Below are positions 10,524-19,159 of a stretch of DNA of 64,000 nucleotides, one piece after another. This DNA is from Paenibacillus pedocola (lineage in GTDB: Bacteria; Bacillota; Bacilli; Paenibacillales; Paenibacillaceae). The translations under genes were made by a program, and so were the position numbers. Each line of letters starts with the position of its first letter. Position 1 is the first letter of the stretch. Where the stretch lies: positions 1,240,001 through 1,304,000 of the forward strand of contig NZ_CP134223.1 of the NCBI RefSeq assembly GCF_031599675.1, read 5' to 3'. Below the pieces are notes generated by a model. That model ran no database searches and was not told the DNA's origin. It was given only the letters and a program-made list of their open reading frames with translations.

Positions 10524-10565
10524 AGAACATCTATAGGTTTACAATATTGACCTGATAGATGTTCT
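10524..10565 (-). repeat. Inverted repeat between binding-protein and permease genes
   Basis: AGAACATCTAT and its exact reverse complement (11 bp) enclose a second pairing AGGT/ACCT. No T-run follows on the minus strand, so this is not a classic terminator. Such stem-loops often stabilise or partly attenuate the mRNA so that the binding protein is made in excess of the permeases. Confidence 0.65.
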
Positions 10566-10594
10566 AACACGCTACTGCTTTCTTTAATGAGACT

Positions 10595-11923
10595 TTATTC
10601 AGAGGCCGAGAACAGCTTAAGCCGGTCTTTGTCCACAGCTTTCAATACATCCAGGCTTGATTTGCCGTCCAGGAGCATTTCGACAACGTAGTTGCCGATA
10701 ACGGTGTTGTCCCAGTATTTAATTCCAGTCTCCATAATTGTGTTTACAGTACCGTCAGAATTGGCACGCAGCGATTTCTCGATTTCGTCCTGCTTTTGGG
10801 GAAGATCAGTGAAGGCCGGATTCAACCCGGTAGCATCATAAAATTTCTTGAGGACATCAGCACGGGAAATATAGCTGAGATATTCCTTGGCCGCATCGAT
10901 ATTCTTGCTGTTCTTATTCACAACGCGGATCAAACTTCCGTCATAGACAGCAAGTGACTGATTATCCGCGAAAGGTGCAGGGAACATGCCGTATTTGGAA
11001 AAATCATAAGTTTCGCCCTTGGCTTTGGACTGCACATCCTCATTAGCCGGCACCATCGTCATTGCATATTTGCCGCTCTCCATTGAGACCATATGTTTGT
11101 CATAAGTGTTGGAGAGTGCATCTTTGCCGAAATACCCTTTATCGTAAGCTTCTTTATATTGATCCAAGAAGGTCACGAACGGTGCCACAGCATCGAAAGT
11201 AGCTTTGTTGTTGTTCAGATTCTGATATAGTCCGGCAGAAGCATTCTCGCCAGCAGGTCCCAGTAATGCGAACCAGATACCAGAATGCCAACTGTCCTTG
11301 AGCGGCTCATAAACCGGGGTGATTCCATTTCCCAGCAAGGTGTCGCTGATGGCTGTGAATTCAGCGTAAGTCTTTGGAACCTGCAAATTATATTGCTCAA
11401 ATATATTTTTGTTGTACATGAGACCCCAGCCTGCGTTCTCGCCTTCTGGGCCCCAGCCAATGACTTGACCGTTGTAAGTGGAGTTCTTTTTGGCAGCCTC
11501 AGTCATCCGGCCTACCCATTCTTCGCTGCTCAAATCAATGAAATTATCCTGGGGCTGAAATTGTGCGGCGTTCGCTTCTGCCCAGATGATGGAAAGATCT
11601 GGACCTTCGCCAGAGGCGAGCTTGGCCTTCAATACGCTGGCATATTGATCAGCGGGAATGACTTGAACATCTACCTTGATTCCGGTTTCCTTGGTGAAGT
11701 CCTCGATAATTTCATTATCCACGGGCTTTATCCAGTCTGAAGCGGCGGATAAGGTTATCGTGACATTTTTCTTATCCGCAGTTCCGGATGTATCTGTTCC
11801 CGATGTTGCAGGGCTGGTGTTGTCATTGGTGTTGCCCGCATTATTGTTTCCTCCACAGCCTGATACCAGACCAGCCAGCAACATGAGTATTGCCAATGCG
11901 GATGCAGCTCTCTTTTTACTCAT
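10595..11923 (-). CDS. Sugar ABC transporter substrate-binding lipoprotein
   Basis: 442 aa extracellular solute-binding protein of family 1. The signal peptide ends in a lipobox LVSGC followed by a Gly/Asn/Thr-rich linker (~23-50), then the two-lobed binding domain with the KLASGEGPDLSIIWAEANAAQ segment. GGGGAG stands nine bases before the ATG. First gene of the importer operon, with its own promoter and a likely cre site at 12011-12056. The sugar cannot be read from sequence; context suggests an L-galactose- or L-fucose-containing saccharide. Confidence 0.93.
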   Translation of the reverse strand: MSKKRAASALAILMLLAGLVSGCGGNNNAGNTNDNTSPATSGTDTSGTADKKNVTITLSAASDWIKPVDNEIIEDFTKETGIKVDVQVIPADQYASVLKAKLASGEGPDLSIIWAEANAAQFQPQDNFIDLSSEEWVGRMTEAAKKNSTYNGQVIGWGPEGENAGWGLMYNKNIFEQYNLQVPKTYAEFTAISDTLLGNGITPVYEPLKDSWHSGIWFALLGPAGENASAGLYQNLNNNKATFDAVAPFVTFLDQYKEAYDKGYFGKDALSNTYDKHMVSMESGKYAMTMVPANEDVQSKAKGETYDFSKYGMFPAPFADNQSLAVYDGSLIRVVNKNSKNIDAAKEYLSYISRADVLKKFYDATGLNPAFTDLPQKQDEIEKSLRANSDGTVNTIMETGIKYWDNTVIGNYVVEMLLDGKSSLDVLKAVDKDRLKLFSASE

Positions 11924-12010
11924 AATTCATTCTCCCCTCAAGTTGAACATTCAGATGTCACACTAGCATTTCCGTGTTGGTTAGCCTTTCTTCCGGATGA
12001 AAGGTTATGT

Positions 12011-12056
12011 CTTAAGCGCTTACATGAATCATACTAACCATGGAGCGTGCGGTAAA
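12011..12056 (-). promoter_or_regulatory. Promoter with cre-like site for the sugar importer
   Basis: On the minus strand TTTACC (12051-12056), a 17-base spacer and TATGAT (12028-12033) form a fair sigma-A promoter. Directly downstream, TGTAAGCGCTTAAG (12011-12024) matches the cre consensus at 12 of 14 positions. This agrees with CcpA repression and with the cre site at the GH95 gene. Confidence 0.6.
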
Positions 12057-12105
12057 TGTAAAATCAGCATTCCAATCTGTGCAAATTTTTAACCTCCGCA
12101 TTCAT

Positions 12106-12978
12106 CTACATATTGGTTTGATTGTTCCTGTATTTGTTAGGCGTTAATCCTGTTAACGCTTTGAATACACGATAAAAATGTGTTGGTGTCTCATATCCGC
12201 ATTGTTCCGAAATCTCAATGATATTCTGATCCGAGCGAACTAGCAGCTCCTTGGCGAGAATAATCCGCTTGGCGTTTACGTACTGGGTGACATTCATTGT
12301 AGTTAGCTGACGAAAAACACGTGAAAAATGTGGAGCAGATACATTGGCTTTTTCCGCGAGCCGAGCGAGTGAGTTCTCTCTTTCAGGATGCTCGTCAATG
12401 TTACGCAGCACGTCCTTCATCCAAGAGGGACCAACACCAGGCTCTCCCACTGGATTACGTTCTTTTACCGATCGAATAAATCTGTTGATTTGCAGCAAGA
12501 GCTGACAAGTAATTAGCTTGACCGCTTCATGGTAGCCGGTTTTCTTGTCCTCTAATTCCTGGTGGATTTGTTCTAGAGCTGCCTCCGTAACAGAGATTAA
12601 ATATTGAGGCTGCTCGATCCGGTAGGCTCTTTTTTTTCGCGCGAAATCAAAGCATAACAAGTTATGGTATGAATCATCTATCGGTTCCATGGCGAGTAAT
12701 GGAGGGGCAAAAAAAAGTGCAGAAGATACGATGGGATCTTCGTTGTGAGGCAGGGAGTGGTGAATGGTATTTCCCGGTATGATGAAAAGATCTCCTTGTT
12801 TCTTTTCGTACCAATTGTTATCGATAAAAAAGACACCTTTTCCTTGATGAATATACACGAGTTCATACCGATCATGCAGATGGTCAGGAAGCTCGTTTAT
12901 TTGCTTTTTCACAGTTTTATAAGCAAGTTCAAAGGGGAACAGTGGATCTCCGAAAAAGGGTTTTCGGATTGGTTTCAC
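12106..12978 (-). CDS. AraC-family regulator (cupin plus HTH)
   Basis: 290 aa. The N-terminal cupin sensor has LPDHLHDRYELVYIHQGKG and GDLFIIPGNTIHH. The C-terminal AraC domain has ENSLARLAEKANVSAPHFSR and ISEQCGYETPTHFYRVFK. The start is set at GTG 12978 because AAAGGA lies exactly nine bases upstream; an ATG at 13014 has no ribosome site and lies beside a palindrome. It faces away from the five-gene operon starting at 13139 and is the obvious candidate to control it, probably sensing L-galactose or a pathway product. Confidence 0.88.
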   Translation of the reverse strand: MKPIRKPFFGDPLFPFELAYKTVKKQINELPDHLHDRYELVYIHQGKGVFFIDNNWYEKKQGDLFIIPGNTIHHSLPHNEDPIVSSALFFAPPLLAMEPIDDSYHNLLCFDFARKKRAYRIEQPQYLISVTEAALEQIHQELEDKKTGYHEAVKLITCQLLLQINRFIRSVKERNPVGEPGVGPSWMKDVLRNIDEHPERENSLARLAEKANVSAPHFSRVFRQLTTMNVTQYVNAKRIILAKELLVRSDQNIIEISEQCGYETPTHFYRVFKALTGLTPNKYRNNQTNM

Positions 12979-13008
12979 AGAAATCATTCCTTTATAAATG
13001 GGATAGTG

Positions 13009-13047
13009 ATGCATTTTTCTATATCAAAATATGTTATAAAAATGCAT
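13009..13047. promoter_or_regulatory. 10-bp inverted repeat, possible operator between araC-type gene and operon
   Basis: ATGCATTTTT (13009-13018) and AAAAATGCAT (13038-13047) are exact complements separated by 19 bases, centred in the divergent promoter region. AraC proteins more often bind direct repeats, so this could belong to another regulator. Confidence 0.45.
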
Positions 13048-13060
13048 GTATCAGCGATTA

Positions 13061-13086
13061 TTTACCTGTTTCACTTAGTATACAAT
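13061..13086 (+). promoter_or_regulatory. Probable promoter of the L-galactose-type operon
   Basis: TACAAT (13081-13086) is a good -10 box. The best -35 candidate, TTTACC (13061-13066), is only 14 bases away, suggesting an activator-dependent promoter. Transcription from here would begin after 13090, which rules out a CDS start at 13085. Confidence 0.4.
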
Positions 13087-13138
13087 GATCAGTGAACGAG
13101 TTCACGACATTATGACTTACAAAGAGGTGTACAACGAG

Positions 13139-13969
13139 ATGCGTATTGACGCTCACCAACACTATTGGATGATTAACCGGGGAGACTACGGTTGGATCAC
13201 TACAGAACTGCCAGAATTATACCGCGATTACATGCCGGTTGATCTTGAACCGCTATTGAACCAGCATGAGCTGGATGGAAGCATCATTGTTCAGGCAGCA
13301 CCGACGATTGAAGAGACGAATTTCATTCTTTCCATTGCCGATCAAACTTCATCGGTCCTCGGAGTAGTGGGTTGGCTGGACCTGTTTGCTGCAGACCACC
13401 GGGAGCATTATGCCCGGTTTCAGCGTAATCCCAAGTTTAAGGGATTCCGGATTATGATACAGGACATGCCTGATGCTACACGGATTCTAGAGCCTGCATT
13501 TGTGGAGGCGCTTCAGGGCTATGCCGCTGAGGGAGTGCCAGTAGATCTCCTGCTAACGTCACAGCAAATGGAGCCGGTGTTGGAACTGCTGCGGCAGGTC
13601 CCGAATCTCCACGGTGTTATTGACCATCTCGCAAAACCGCCGATTCATAAGAATGAATTAGGTCCGTGGTCGCATTATCTGAAGGAAATGTCAGCTTTTC
13701 CAGGCATCTATTGTAAATTATCCGGAATGGTTACGGAGGCGGATCCGGAAGGGTGGAAGAAGGAAGACTTTGTTCCATACATCCGCAGGGTGCTCGAACA
13801 ATTCGGGCCACAGCGTGTAATGTTCGGCAGTGACTGGCCGGTATGTCTGCTCGCTGCTGAATATGATGAAGTCATGGACATCCTGCTTCATGCACTCCCG
13901 GATTCTTGGAGTGAACATGAACTTGAACGTTTATTTGGAACGAATGCGAAGGAGTTCTATAGATTATGA
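13139..13969 (+). CDS. COG3618 amidohydrolase-type sugar lactonase
   Basis: 276 aa, cytoplasmic, amidohydrolase family 2. It begins with the hallmark MRIDAHQHYW (H6, H8) and ends with FGSDWPVC (D232), as in L-fucono-1,5-lactonases and related aldonolactonases. The ATG has AAGAGGTG ten bases upstream. First gene of a five-gene operon with overlapping stops and starts. Expected step: opening of L-galactono- (or L-fucono-) 1,5-lactone to the acid. The neighbours use galactonate-type acids, so L-galactonolactone is preferred. The exact substrate is inferred. Confidence 0.85.
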   Translation: MRIDAHQHYWMINRGDYGWITTELPELYRDYMPVDLEPLLNQHELDGSIIVQAAPTIEETNFILSIADQTSSVLGVVGWLDLFAADHREHYARFQRNPKFKGFRIMIQDMPDATRILEPAFVEALQGYAAEGVPVDLLLTSQQMEPVLELLRQVPNLHGVIDHLAKPPIHKNELGPWSHYLKEMSAFPGIYCKLSGMVTEADPEGWKKEDFVPYIRRVLEQFGPQRVMFGSDWPVCLLAAEYDEVMDILLHALPDSWSEHELERLFGTNAKEFYRL

Positions 13970-15459
13970 AACAGTTTGATAGAACAGCTCTGCAAGGTGA
14001 AACGAAGCAGCAGTATGAGCGCATGCAGGCTGCGCCCGTAACGGTACTGCAGATTGGAGAAGGTAATTTTCTGCGCGGCTTCTTTGACTGGATGATCCAT
14101 GAATGCCGCAAGCAGGGGCTGTTTCAAGGAAGTATAGCTGTGGTACAGCCGCGTCCCTCCGGCAAAGACAATATTGGAAAGCTAGCTGCCCAGGACGGAC
14201 TCTATACATTGGTAACACGCGGAATGGATAAAGGGACAGCTGTTGCCAGAAATGAGCTTATCCCTGTATTTTCTCAGGTGTTTGATCCTTATACCGATTG
14301 GGAGAAGCTTACTGAACTTGCGGTTAGCCCGCAGCTGACTTTTGTGGTTTCTAATACAACGGAAGCAGGACTTGTCTATAGAGCAGAACCGCTGGGCGAA
14401 GGACCTATTCTTTCTTTTCCGGGGAAAATCACGTACTTGCTATATTTGCGTTATCAGGCGTATCAGGGTTCATCGACGCATGGACTTATCTTCCTGCCTT
14501 GCGAACTGCTGGAGGGCAATGGTGATGTGCTTCGGGAGACGGTCCTTCACTATGCGGAAGACTGGAATCTACCACAAACTTTCCAGGACTGGGTGAGGCT
14601 GCACAATCGCTTTTTGAACTCGCTGGTAGACCGAATTGTGACCGGTTATCCGGAGGAAGAACAGGCGGAAGCCTGGTTCGAAGAGTGGGGAGTACGGGAT
14701 AATATGCTCTGTACTGCGGAGCCTTATCATGTGTGGGCAATTGAAGCAGAACCCGAAATGGAGAACATTCTCCCCTTCCGTACGGCAGGATTGAATGTAC
14801 ATTGGACGAGCGATTTGAAGCCGTTCCGGGAACGCAAAGTCAGGCTGCTTAACGGTGCCCATACCTGGATGGCATCACTTGGGCTGATTCACGGGCTTGA
14901 ACATGTACGGGAAATGCTAGAGCATCCTGACTTTGGCTGGCGGGTCCGTGAAGCGGCAGTCAAAGAAATTATACCCGCACTTCCCTATCCGAAGGAAGAG
15001 CTGCTCACGTATTCCAGGGAGGTATTTGACAGGTTCGCGAATCCTTATATTCGTCACCGGCTCAGCGATATTGCCATGAACAGCGTCAGCAAGTTCCGCG
15101 TCAGACTGTTGCCTTCGCTGGCATATTATGCTGAACGCAGAGCACCTCTGCCGGAGCAACTGATATTGGGTTTATCCGGACTGCTGCGTTATTATCGGGT
15201 GAAGCTTATGGAGGACGGGACCTATGCCGGTACAAACCTTAGCGGGGAACAATATACGGTTAGGGATGATCCCGAGGCTCTGAATTTGGTTGCCGGGATC
15301 TGGTCGGCAACAGAGCTAACTGGAGCAACGATGAAGGAGACCGTAGACAGACTGCTAGCACTAGAGCTGCTCTGGGGCCAGTCTTTGGCAAAATGGGACG
15401 GTCTGACGACTGCAGTGTCCTACTGGTTAACCCAATGGGAAGGAGAAGATGCAAAATGA
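13966..15459 (+). CDS. uxaB: Tagaturonate reductase (altronate oxidoreductase)
   Basis: 497 aa, mannitol dehydrogenase superfamily. The N-terminal NAD-binding part begins VLQIGEGNFLRGFFDWMIHE. The C-terminal domain has the family's LNGAHTWMASLGLIHGL segment with conserved Lys/Asn/His positions (RKVRLLNGAHT). Length is close to E. coli UxaB (~480 aa). It reduces D-tagaturonate to D-altronate with NADH. The ATG overlaps the lactonase stop (ATGA). In the usual pathway UxaB follows UxaC; no uronate isomerase is present here, so tagaturonate must come from another reaction, probably the zinc dehydrogenase at the operon end. Confidence 0.9.
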   Translation: MKQFDRTALQGETKQQYERMQAAPVTVLQIGEGNFLRGFFDWMIHECRKQGLFQGSIAVVQPRPSGKDNIGKLAAQDGLYTLVTRGMDKGTAVARNELIPVFSQVFDPYTDWEKLTELAVSPQLTFVVSNTTEAGLVYRAEPLGEGPILSFPGKITYLLYLRYQAYQGSSTHGLIFLPCELLEGNGDVLRETVLHYAEDWNLPQTFQDWVRLHNRFLNSLVDRIVTGYPEEEQAEAWFEEWGVRDNMLCTAEPYHVWAIEAEPEMENILPFRTAGLNVHWTSDLKPFRERKVRLLNGAHTWMASLGLIHGLEHVREMLEHPDFGWRVREAAVKEIIPALPYPKEELLTYSREVFDRFANPYIRHRLSDIAMNSVSKFRVRLLPSLAYYAERRAPLPEQLILGLSGLLRYYRVKLMEDGTYAGTNLSGEQYTVRDDPEALNLVAGIWSATELTGATMKETVDRLLALELLWGQSLAKWDGLTTAVSYWLTQWEGEDAK

Positions 15460-16949
15460 GAGACTGGGTGAGATTGTCTGAAGGCGATCATGTAGTGAGT
15501 GCTCTGCGGGATTTTAATGCGAGTGAAGTACTCATTCTGGAGAATGGAAGCTCCCTTACTCTAATCGAGGATGTTCCCAAAAGTCATAAAATATTGGTGA
15601 AGCCTGTCGCCGAAGGCGGGGATGTGCTGAAATTCGGCTACTCTATCGGTAAAGCCAAAGCAGACTTGCTGCCGGGAAGTTGGGTGCATATTCATAATCT
15701 GAGAACCGGTCTTGGCGGAATTCTGGATTATCGCTATGAGCCACAACTTACGGAAGCAGGGCCGGAACCTGCCGGCAGCAAAACTTTTCAGGGATATCTC
15801 AGGCCTGGTGGTGAAGTCGGCATACGCAACGAGATCTGGATCATCAATACGGTGGGCTGCATCAACAAAACCTGTGAAATTCTGGCGAAAAGAGGGAGCG
15901 AGCGCACTGCTGGAAAGGCAGATGGCGTCTATCATTTCGCTCATCCTTTTGGCTGCTCGCAGCTCGGAGATGATCTGACGCAAACCGCCAAACTGCTGTC
16001 CTCACTCGTTCATCATCCCAACGCAGCCGGAGTGCTGGTCGTCGGCCTCGGTTGTGAGAATAATCAGATCGACAGCTTCCGTGAAGCGATTGGAGACATT
16101 GACGGGAAACGGATACGATTCATGCGTTCACAGGATGAAGAGGATGAGCTGGAGAAGGGTCTGTTGCTGATAGAAGAGCTGGCAGACTATGCCGCAACGT
16201 TTAAACGTGAGCCGGTCTCTGTCTCCAGGCTGAGAATTGGATTGAAATGCGGCGGTTCAGACGGTCTGTCGGGCATTACAGCCAATCCGCTTGTCGGAAC
16301 CATCGCGGACCGGATCACATCACTAGGCGGAACAGCAATATTGACCGAGGTTCCGGAAATGTTCGGTGCGGAGACGATTCTGATGAACCGTGCAGAAAAT
16401 GAACAAATATTCGGGCAGATCGTTTCGCTGGTCAATAATTTCAAGGAGTATTTCCTCCGTCATAACCAGGAAATCTACGAGAACCCATCTCCGGGGAACA
16501 AGGCTGGAGGTATTAGTACCCTTGAGGAGAAATCGCTGGGCTGTACGCAAAAGGGTGGGCATGCCACCGTCAATGACGTAATACTCTATGGCAACCGTGT
16601 CCGAAAGTCTGGACTTAATTTGCTTGAGGCACCGGGTAACGACCTCGTATCCGTCACTGCCTTATCGGCGGCAGGTGCCCATATGGTTCTGTTTACAACC
16701 GGCCGCGGTACTCCATTTGGCGGGCCTGTGCCCACGGTTAAAATCTCTTCAAATTCCGAGCTTGCAGAGCGCAAACGCAACTGGATAGATTATAACGCCG
16801 GCCAATTGCTTGAAGGCAAAACGATGACACAGCTGACTGATGAGTTATGGGAGCAGTTAATCGCACTCGCCTCAGGTCAGACAAGAACGCTGAATGAAAA
16901 CAATGGGTTTAAAGAAATAGCCATATTTAAGGATGGAGTGATTTTGTAA
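15456..16949 (+). CDS. uxaA: Altronate dehydratase
   Basis: 497 aa, matching the ~495 aa of UxaA. A small N-terminal SAF domain (~1-95) precedes the large dehydratase domain with GYLRPGGEVGIRNEIWIINT, GLGCENNQID, KCGGSDGLSGITANPLVG and TTGRGTPFGGPVPTVKISSN. It converts D-altronate to 2-keto-3-deoxy-D-gluconate using a metal ion. The ATG overlaps the uxaB stop (ATGA) and AAGGAG lies upstream; a longer frame from 15393 runs into uxaB and is rejected. The next gene starts on its last base. Confidence 0.95.
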   Translation: MRDWVRLSEGDHVVSALRDFNASEVLILENGSSLTLIEDVPKSHKILVKPVAEGGDVLKFGYSIGKAKADLLPGSWVHIHNLRTGLGGILDYRYEPQLTEAGPEPAGSKTFQGYLRPGGEVGIRNEIWIINTVGCINKTCEILAKRGSERTAGKADGVYHFAHPFGCSQLGDDLTQTAKLLSSLVHHPNAAGVLVVGLGCENNQIDSFREAIGDIDGKRIRFMRSQDEEDELEKGLLLIEELADYAATFKREPVSVSRLRIGLKCGGSDGLSGITANPLVGTIADRITSLGGTAILTEVPEMFGAETILMNRAENEQIFGQIVSLVNNFKEYFLRHNQEIYENPSPGNKAGGISTLEEKSLGCTQKGGHATVNDVILYGNRVRKSGLNLLEAPGNDLVSVTALSAAGAHMVLFTTGRGTPFGGPVPTVKISSNSELAERKRNWIDYNAGQLLEGKTMTQLTDELWEQLIALASGQTRTLNENNGFKEIAIFKDGVIL

Positions 16950-17914
16950 TGAAATATCGTAAATTGGGAAGCACCGGACTGAATGTATCTGTTTTGAGTT
17001 TTGGCGCATCGTCGCTGGGCTCCGTTTTTCGCCAGACAGATGACAGTGAGAGTATTCGGACGGTGCATGCTGCTGTGGACTCAGGAATTAACTATATTGA
17101 CGTATCTCCTTATTATGGTCTGACCAAGGCAGAGAGTGTACTTGGCAAAGCAATTCAGCAATTGCCACGTGACAAATTTCTGTTGTCTTCCAAGGCTGGA
17201 CGATATGGGGAATCAACTTTTGACTTTACAGCAAAACGTATCTTCAGCAGTGTGGAAGAAAGCTTGAACCGGCTTCATACCGATTACCTCGATATTTTAT
17301 TCTTGCATGATATCGAATTTGTACCCGCCCAAATTATTCTTGAGGAGGCAGTGCCCGCGCTGCACAATCTGAAGGAGCAGGGCAAGATCCGGTTCTGTGG
17401 AATTAGCGGACTGCCGTTACAACTATTCGAAACACTTCTGCCTCAGATCGAGGTTGATGCCATTCTCTCCTATTGTCATTATTCCTTAAATGATACTTCT
17501 TTGCTCGGTCTTTTACCGCTATTGAAGCAAAGAGGAGTGGGTTTGGTTAATGCATCGCCGCTGTCAATGGGACTGCTGAGTACCCGTGAGACAGCCGATT
17601 GGCATCCTGCAAATAGTGAACTGAAAATGGCCTGCCGGAAAGCCGCGGAATATTGCGCCTCTCAAGGTGCTGACATTGCGAAGCTAGCCGTTCAATATTC
17701 AACTGAACATGAAGAAATTCCAACTACACTAGTCAGTACAGCTAATCCAGATAACATTATCAAGAATGCCGCCTGGACCGTTGAGCCGATGGATAAAGCA
17801 TTGCTCAAGGAAGTACTGGAAATTCTGGAACCGGTCCATAATTCCACTTGGGAGAGTGGCCGGCCGGAATACAATGGGCATCCTGCCCAAGGTGAAGGGA
17901 GCGGTATTCAATAA
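16949..17914 (+). CDS. Aldo-keto reductase, L-galactose (L-fucose) dehydrogenase type
   Basis: 321 aa AKR barrel with the full catalytic tetrad D51, Y56, K82 and H120. Segments such as LSFGASSLGSVF, INYIDVSPYYG, LFLHDIEF, ILSYCHYSLND and NASPLSMGLL are strongly reminiscent of plant and bacterial L-galactose dehydrogenase, which oxidises L-galactose at C1 to the lactone with NAD(P). Such enzymes may also take L-fucose. Start and upstream stop share one base (TAATG). It would be the first oxidation of the pathway, feeding the lactonase encoded by the first gene. Confidence 0.88.
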   Translation: MKYRKLGSTGLNVSVLSFGASSLGSVFRQTDDSESIRTVHAAVDSGINYIDVSPYYGLTKAESVLGKAIQQLPRDKFLLSSKAGRYGESTFDFTAKRIFSSVEESLNRLHTDYLDILFLHDIEFVPAQIILEEAVPALHNLKEQGKIRFCGISGLPLQLFETLLPQIEVDAILSYCHYSLNDTSLLGLLPLLKQRGVGLVNASPLSMGLLSTRETADWHPANSELKMACRKAAEYCASQGADIAKLAVQYSTEHEEIPTTLVSTANPDNIIKNAAWTVEPMDKALLKEVLEILEPVHNSTWESGRPEYNGHPAQGEGSGIQ

Positions 17915-18936
17915 TGAAAGGTATTGTCTGCGAAGAGGTTGGCAAGTTTGAATGGCGTGAGGATTTACCGGAACCCGTTTTGGAGGAGGGAAAGGCACTT
18001 GTACGTATCCGCCGGATTGGGATTTGTGGAACAGACTTACATGCTTATCAAGGGAATCAGCCTTATTTCAGCTATCCGCGCATACTAGGCCATGAACTGG
18101 CTGGAGTGGTTGAGGCTATTGGAGAGAATGAAGATGGACTTCACCAGGGAGATCAGGTGAGCGTCATCCCCTACATGCACTGTGGTGAATGTTCAGCTTG
18201 TGTTAGCGGAAAAACGAACTGCTGTAAGAATATGAGAGTATTTGGGGTTCATATCGATGGAGGCATGCGTGAGCTTGTTTCAGTTCCAATTAACCATTTG
18301 ATCAAAACAGAAGGTCTTACCCTGGATCAATCCGCAATGCTGGAGCCGTTGGCAATTGGTGCACATGCCATCCGTCGTTCTGGACTAAAAGCAGGTGATA
18401 CGGTGCTGGTGATCGGTGCAGGTCCAATCGGACTAGGCGTTATGGCGCTTGCCCGTTATGCAGGAGCCAAGGTCATTGCAATGGATGTTAACAATGAACG
18501 ACTTTCCTTCTGCCGCACTTGGGCTAAGGTGGAACATACGGTAAATGCGCTTCAGCAGCCTAAAGATAAGCTGGCAGCAATTACAGGCGGTGAATCTGCA
18601 GGTGTTGTCATTGATGCTACCGGAAATGTGGCATCTATGGCGGGTGCATTCGACTTGGTCGCGCATGGTGGATCACTGGTCTATGTCGGCTTGGTGAAAA
18701 GTGACATCACTTTTAACGACCCAAATTTCCACAGCCATGAGATGACCGTAATGGGCAGCCGAAACGCTACTATGGAGGATTTTGACTTCGTACTTAAGGC
18801 AATTTCAGCAGGTTATATCGATATCGATCGCTACATTACCCACCGATCCTCTTTTGAGGGGATGACCAGCCAGTTTGAAAGCTGGTTGAAGCCAGAGTCG
18901 AAAGTGATAAAAGCATTGGTGGAAATAAACGATTAA
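17914..18936 (+). CDS. Zinc-dependent dehydrogenase, probable L-galactonate 5-dehydrogenase
   Basis: 340 aa medium-chain dehydrogenase. Catalytic zinc ligands are C38 (GICGTDLH) and H60-E61 (GHE), the structural zinc cysteines lie in CGECSACVSGKTNCC, and the NAD site is VIGAGPIGLG. It belongs to the sorbitol/threonine dehydrogenase-like group that includes E. coli LgoD (YjjN), which oxidises L-galactonate to D-tagaturonate. That role would exactly join the lactonase product to UxaB. Substrate is inferred from context. It shares one base with the previous stop and is followed by a terminator. Confidence 0.88.
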   Translation: MKGIVCEEVGKFEWREDLPEPVLEEGKALVRIRRIGICGTDLHAYQGNQPYFSYPRILGHELAGVVEAIGENEDGLHQGDQVSVIPYMHCGECSACVSGKTNCCKNMRVFGVHIDGGMRELVSVPINHLIKTEGLTLDQSAMLEPLAIGAHAIRRSGLKAGDTVLVIGAGPIGLGVMALARYAGAKVIAMDVNNERLSFCRTWAKVEHTVNALQQPKDKLAAITGGESAGVVIDATGNVASMAGAFDLVAHGGSLVYVGLVKSDITFNDPNFHSHEMTVMGSRNATMEDFDFVLKAISAGYIDIDRYITHRSSFEGMTSQFESWLKPESKVIKALVEIND

Positions 18937-18979
18937 AACAGATTGCATGATAGCGACTAAAAACTTCTGTTTAGTATAT

Positions 18980-19028
18980 AAAAAGGTTCTGATCGTCAAA
19001 AAATTTGACTGATCAGAACCTTTTTGTT
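18980..19028 (+). terminator. Terminator of the five-gene operon
   Basis: AAAAAGGTTCTGATC pairs perfectly with GATCAGAACCTTTTT, with an inner TCAAA/TTTGA pair. The symmetric A and T runs allow action on both strands. Confidence 0.93.
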
Positions 19029-19159
19029 AATTTGGGCAGATCTTTAATTCATCTTATATACTATAAATCCCGACAAAAATGAAAACGAACTGGGGTTTAA
19101 TTATTTTTGGCGTTCCATTATTGTTAAAAGGGAGCAGAAAAATTAGCGAATCTGAGTAA

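Noticed and set aside
13085..13138. Longer N-terminus of the lactonase from 13085
   Set aside because: The probable -10 box covers 13081-13086, and AAGAGGTG fits the ATG at 13139, which gives the family's usual N-terminus.
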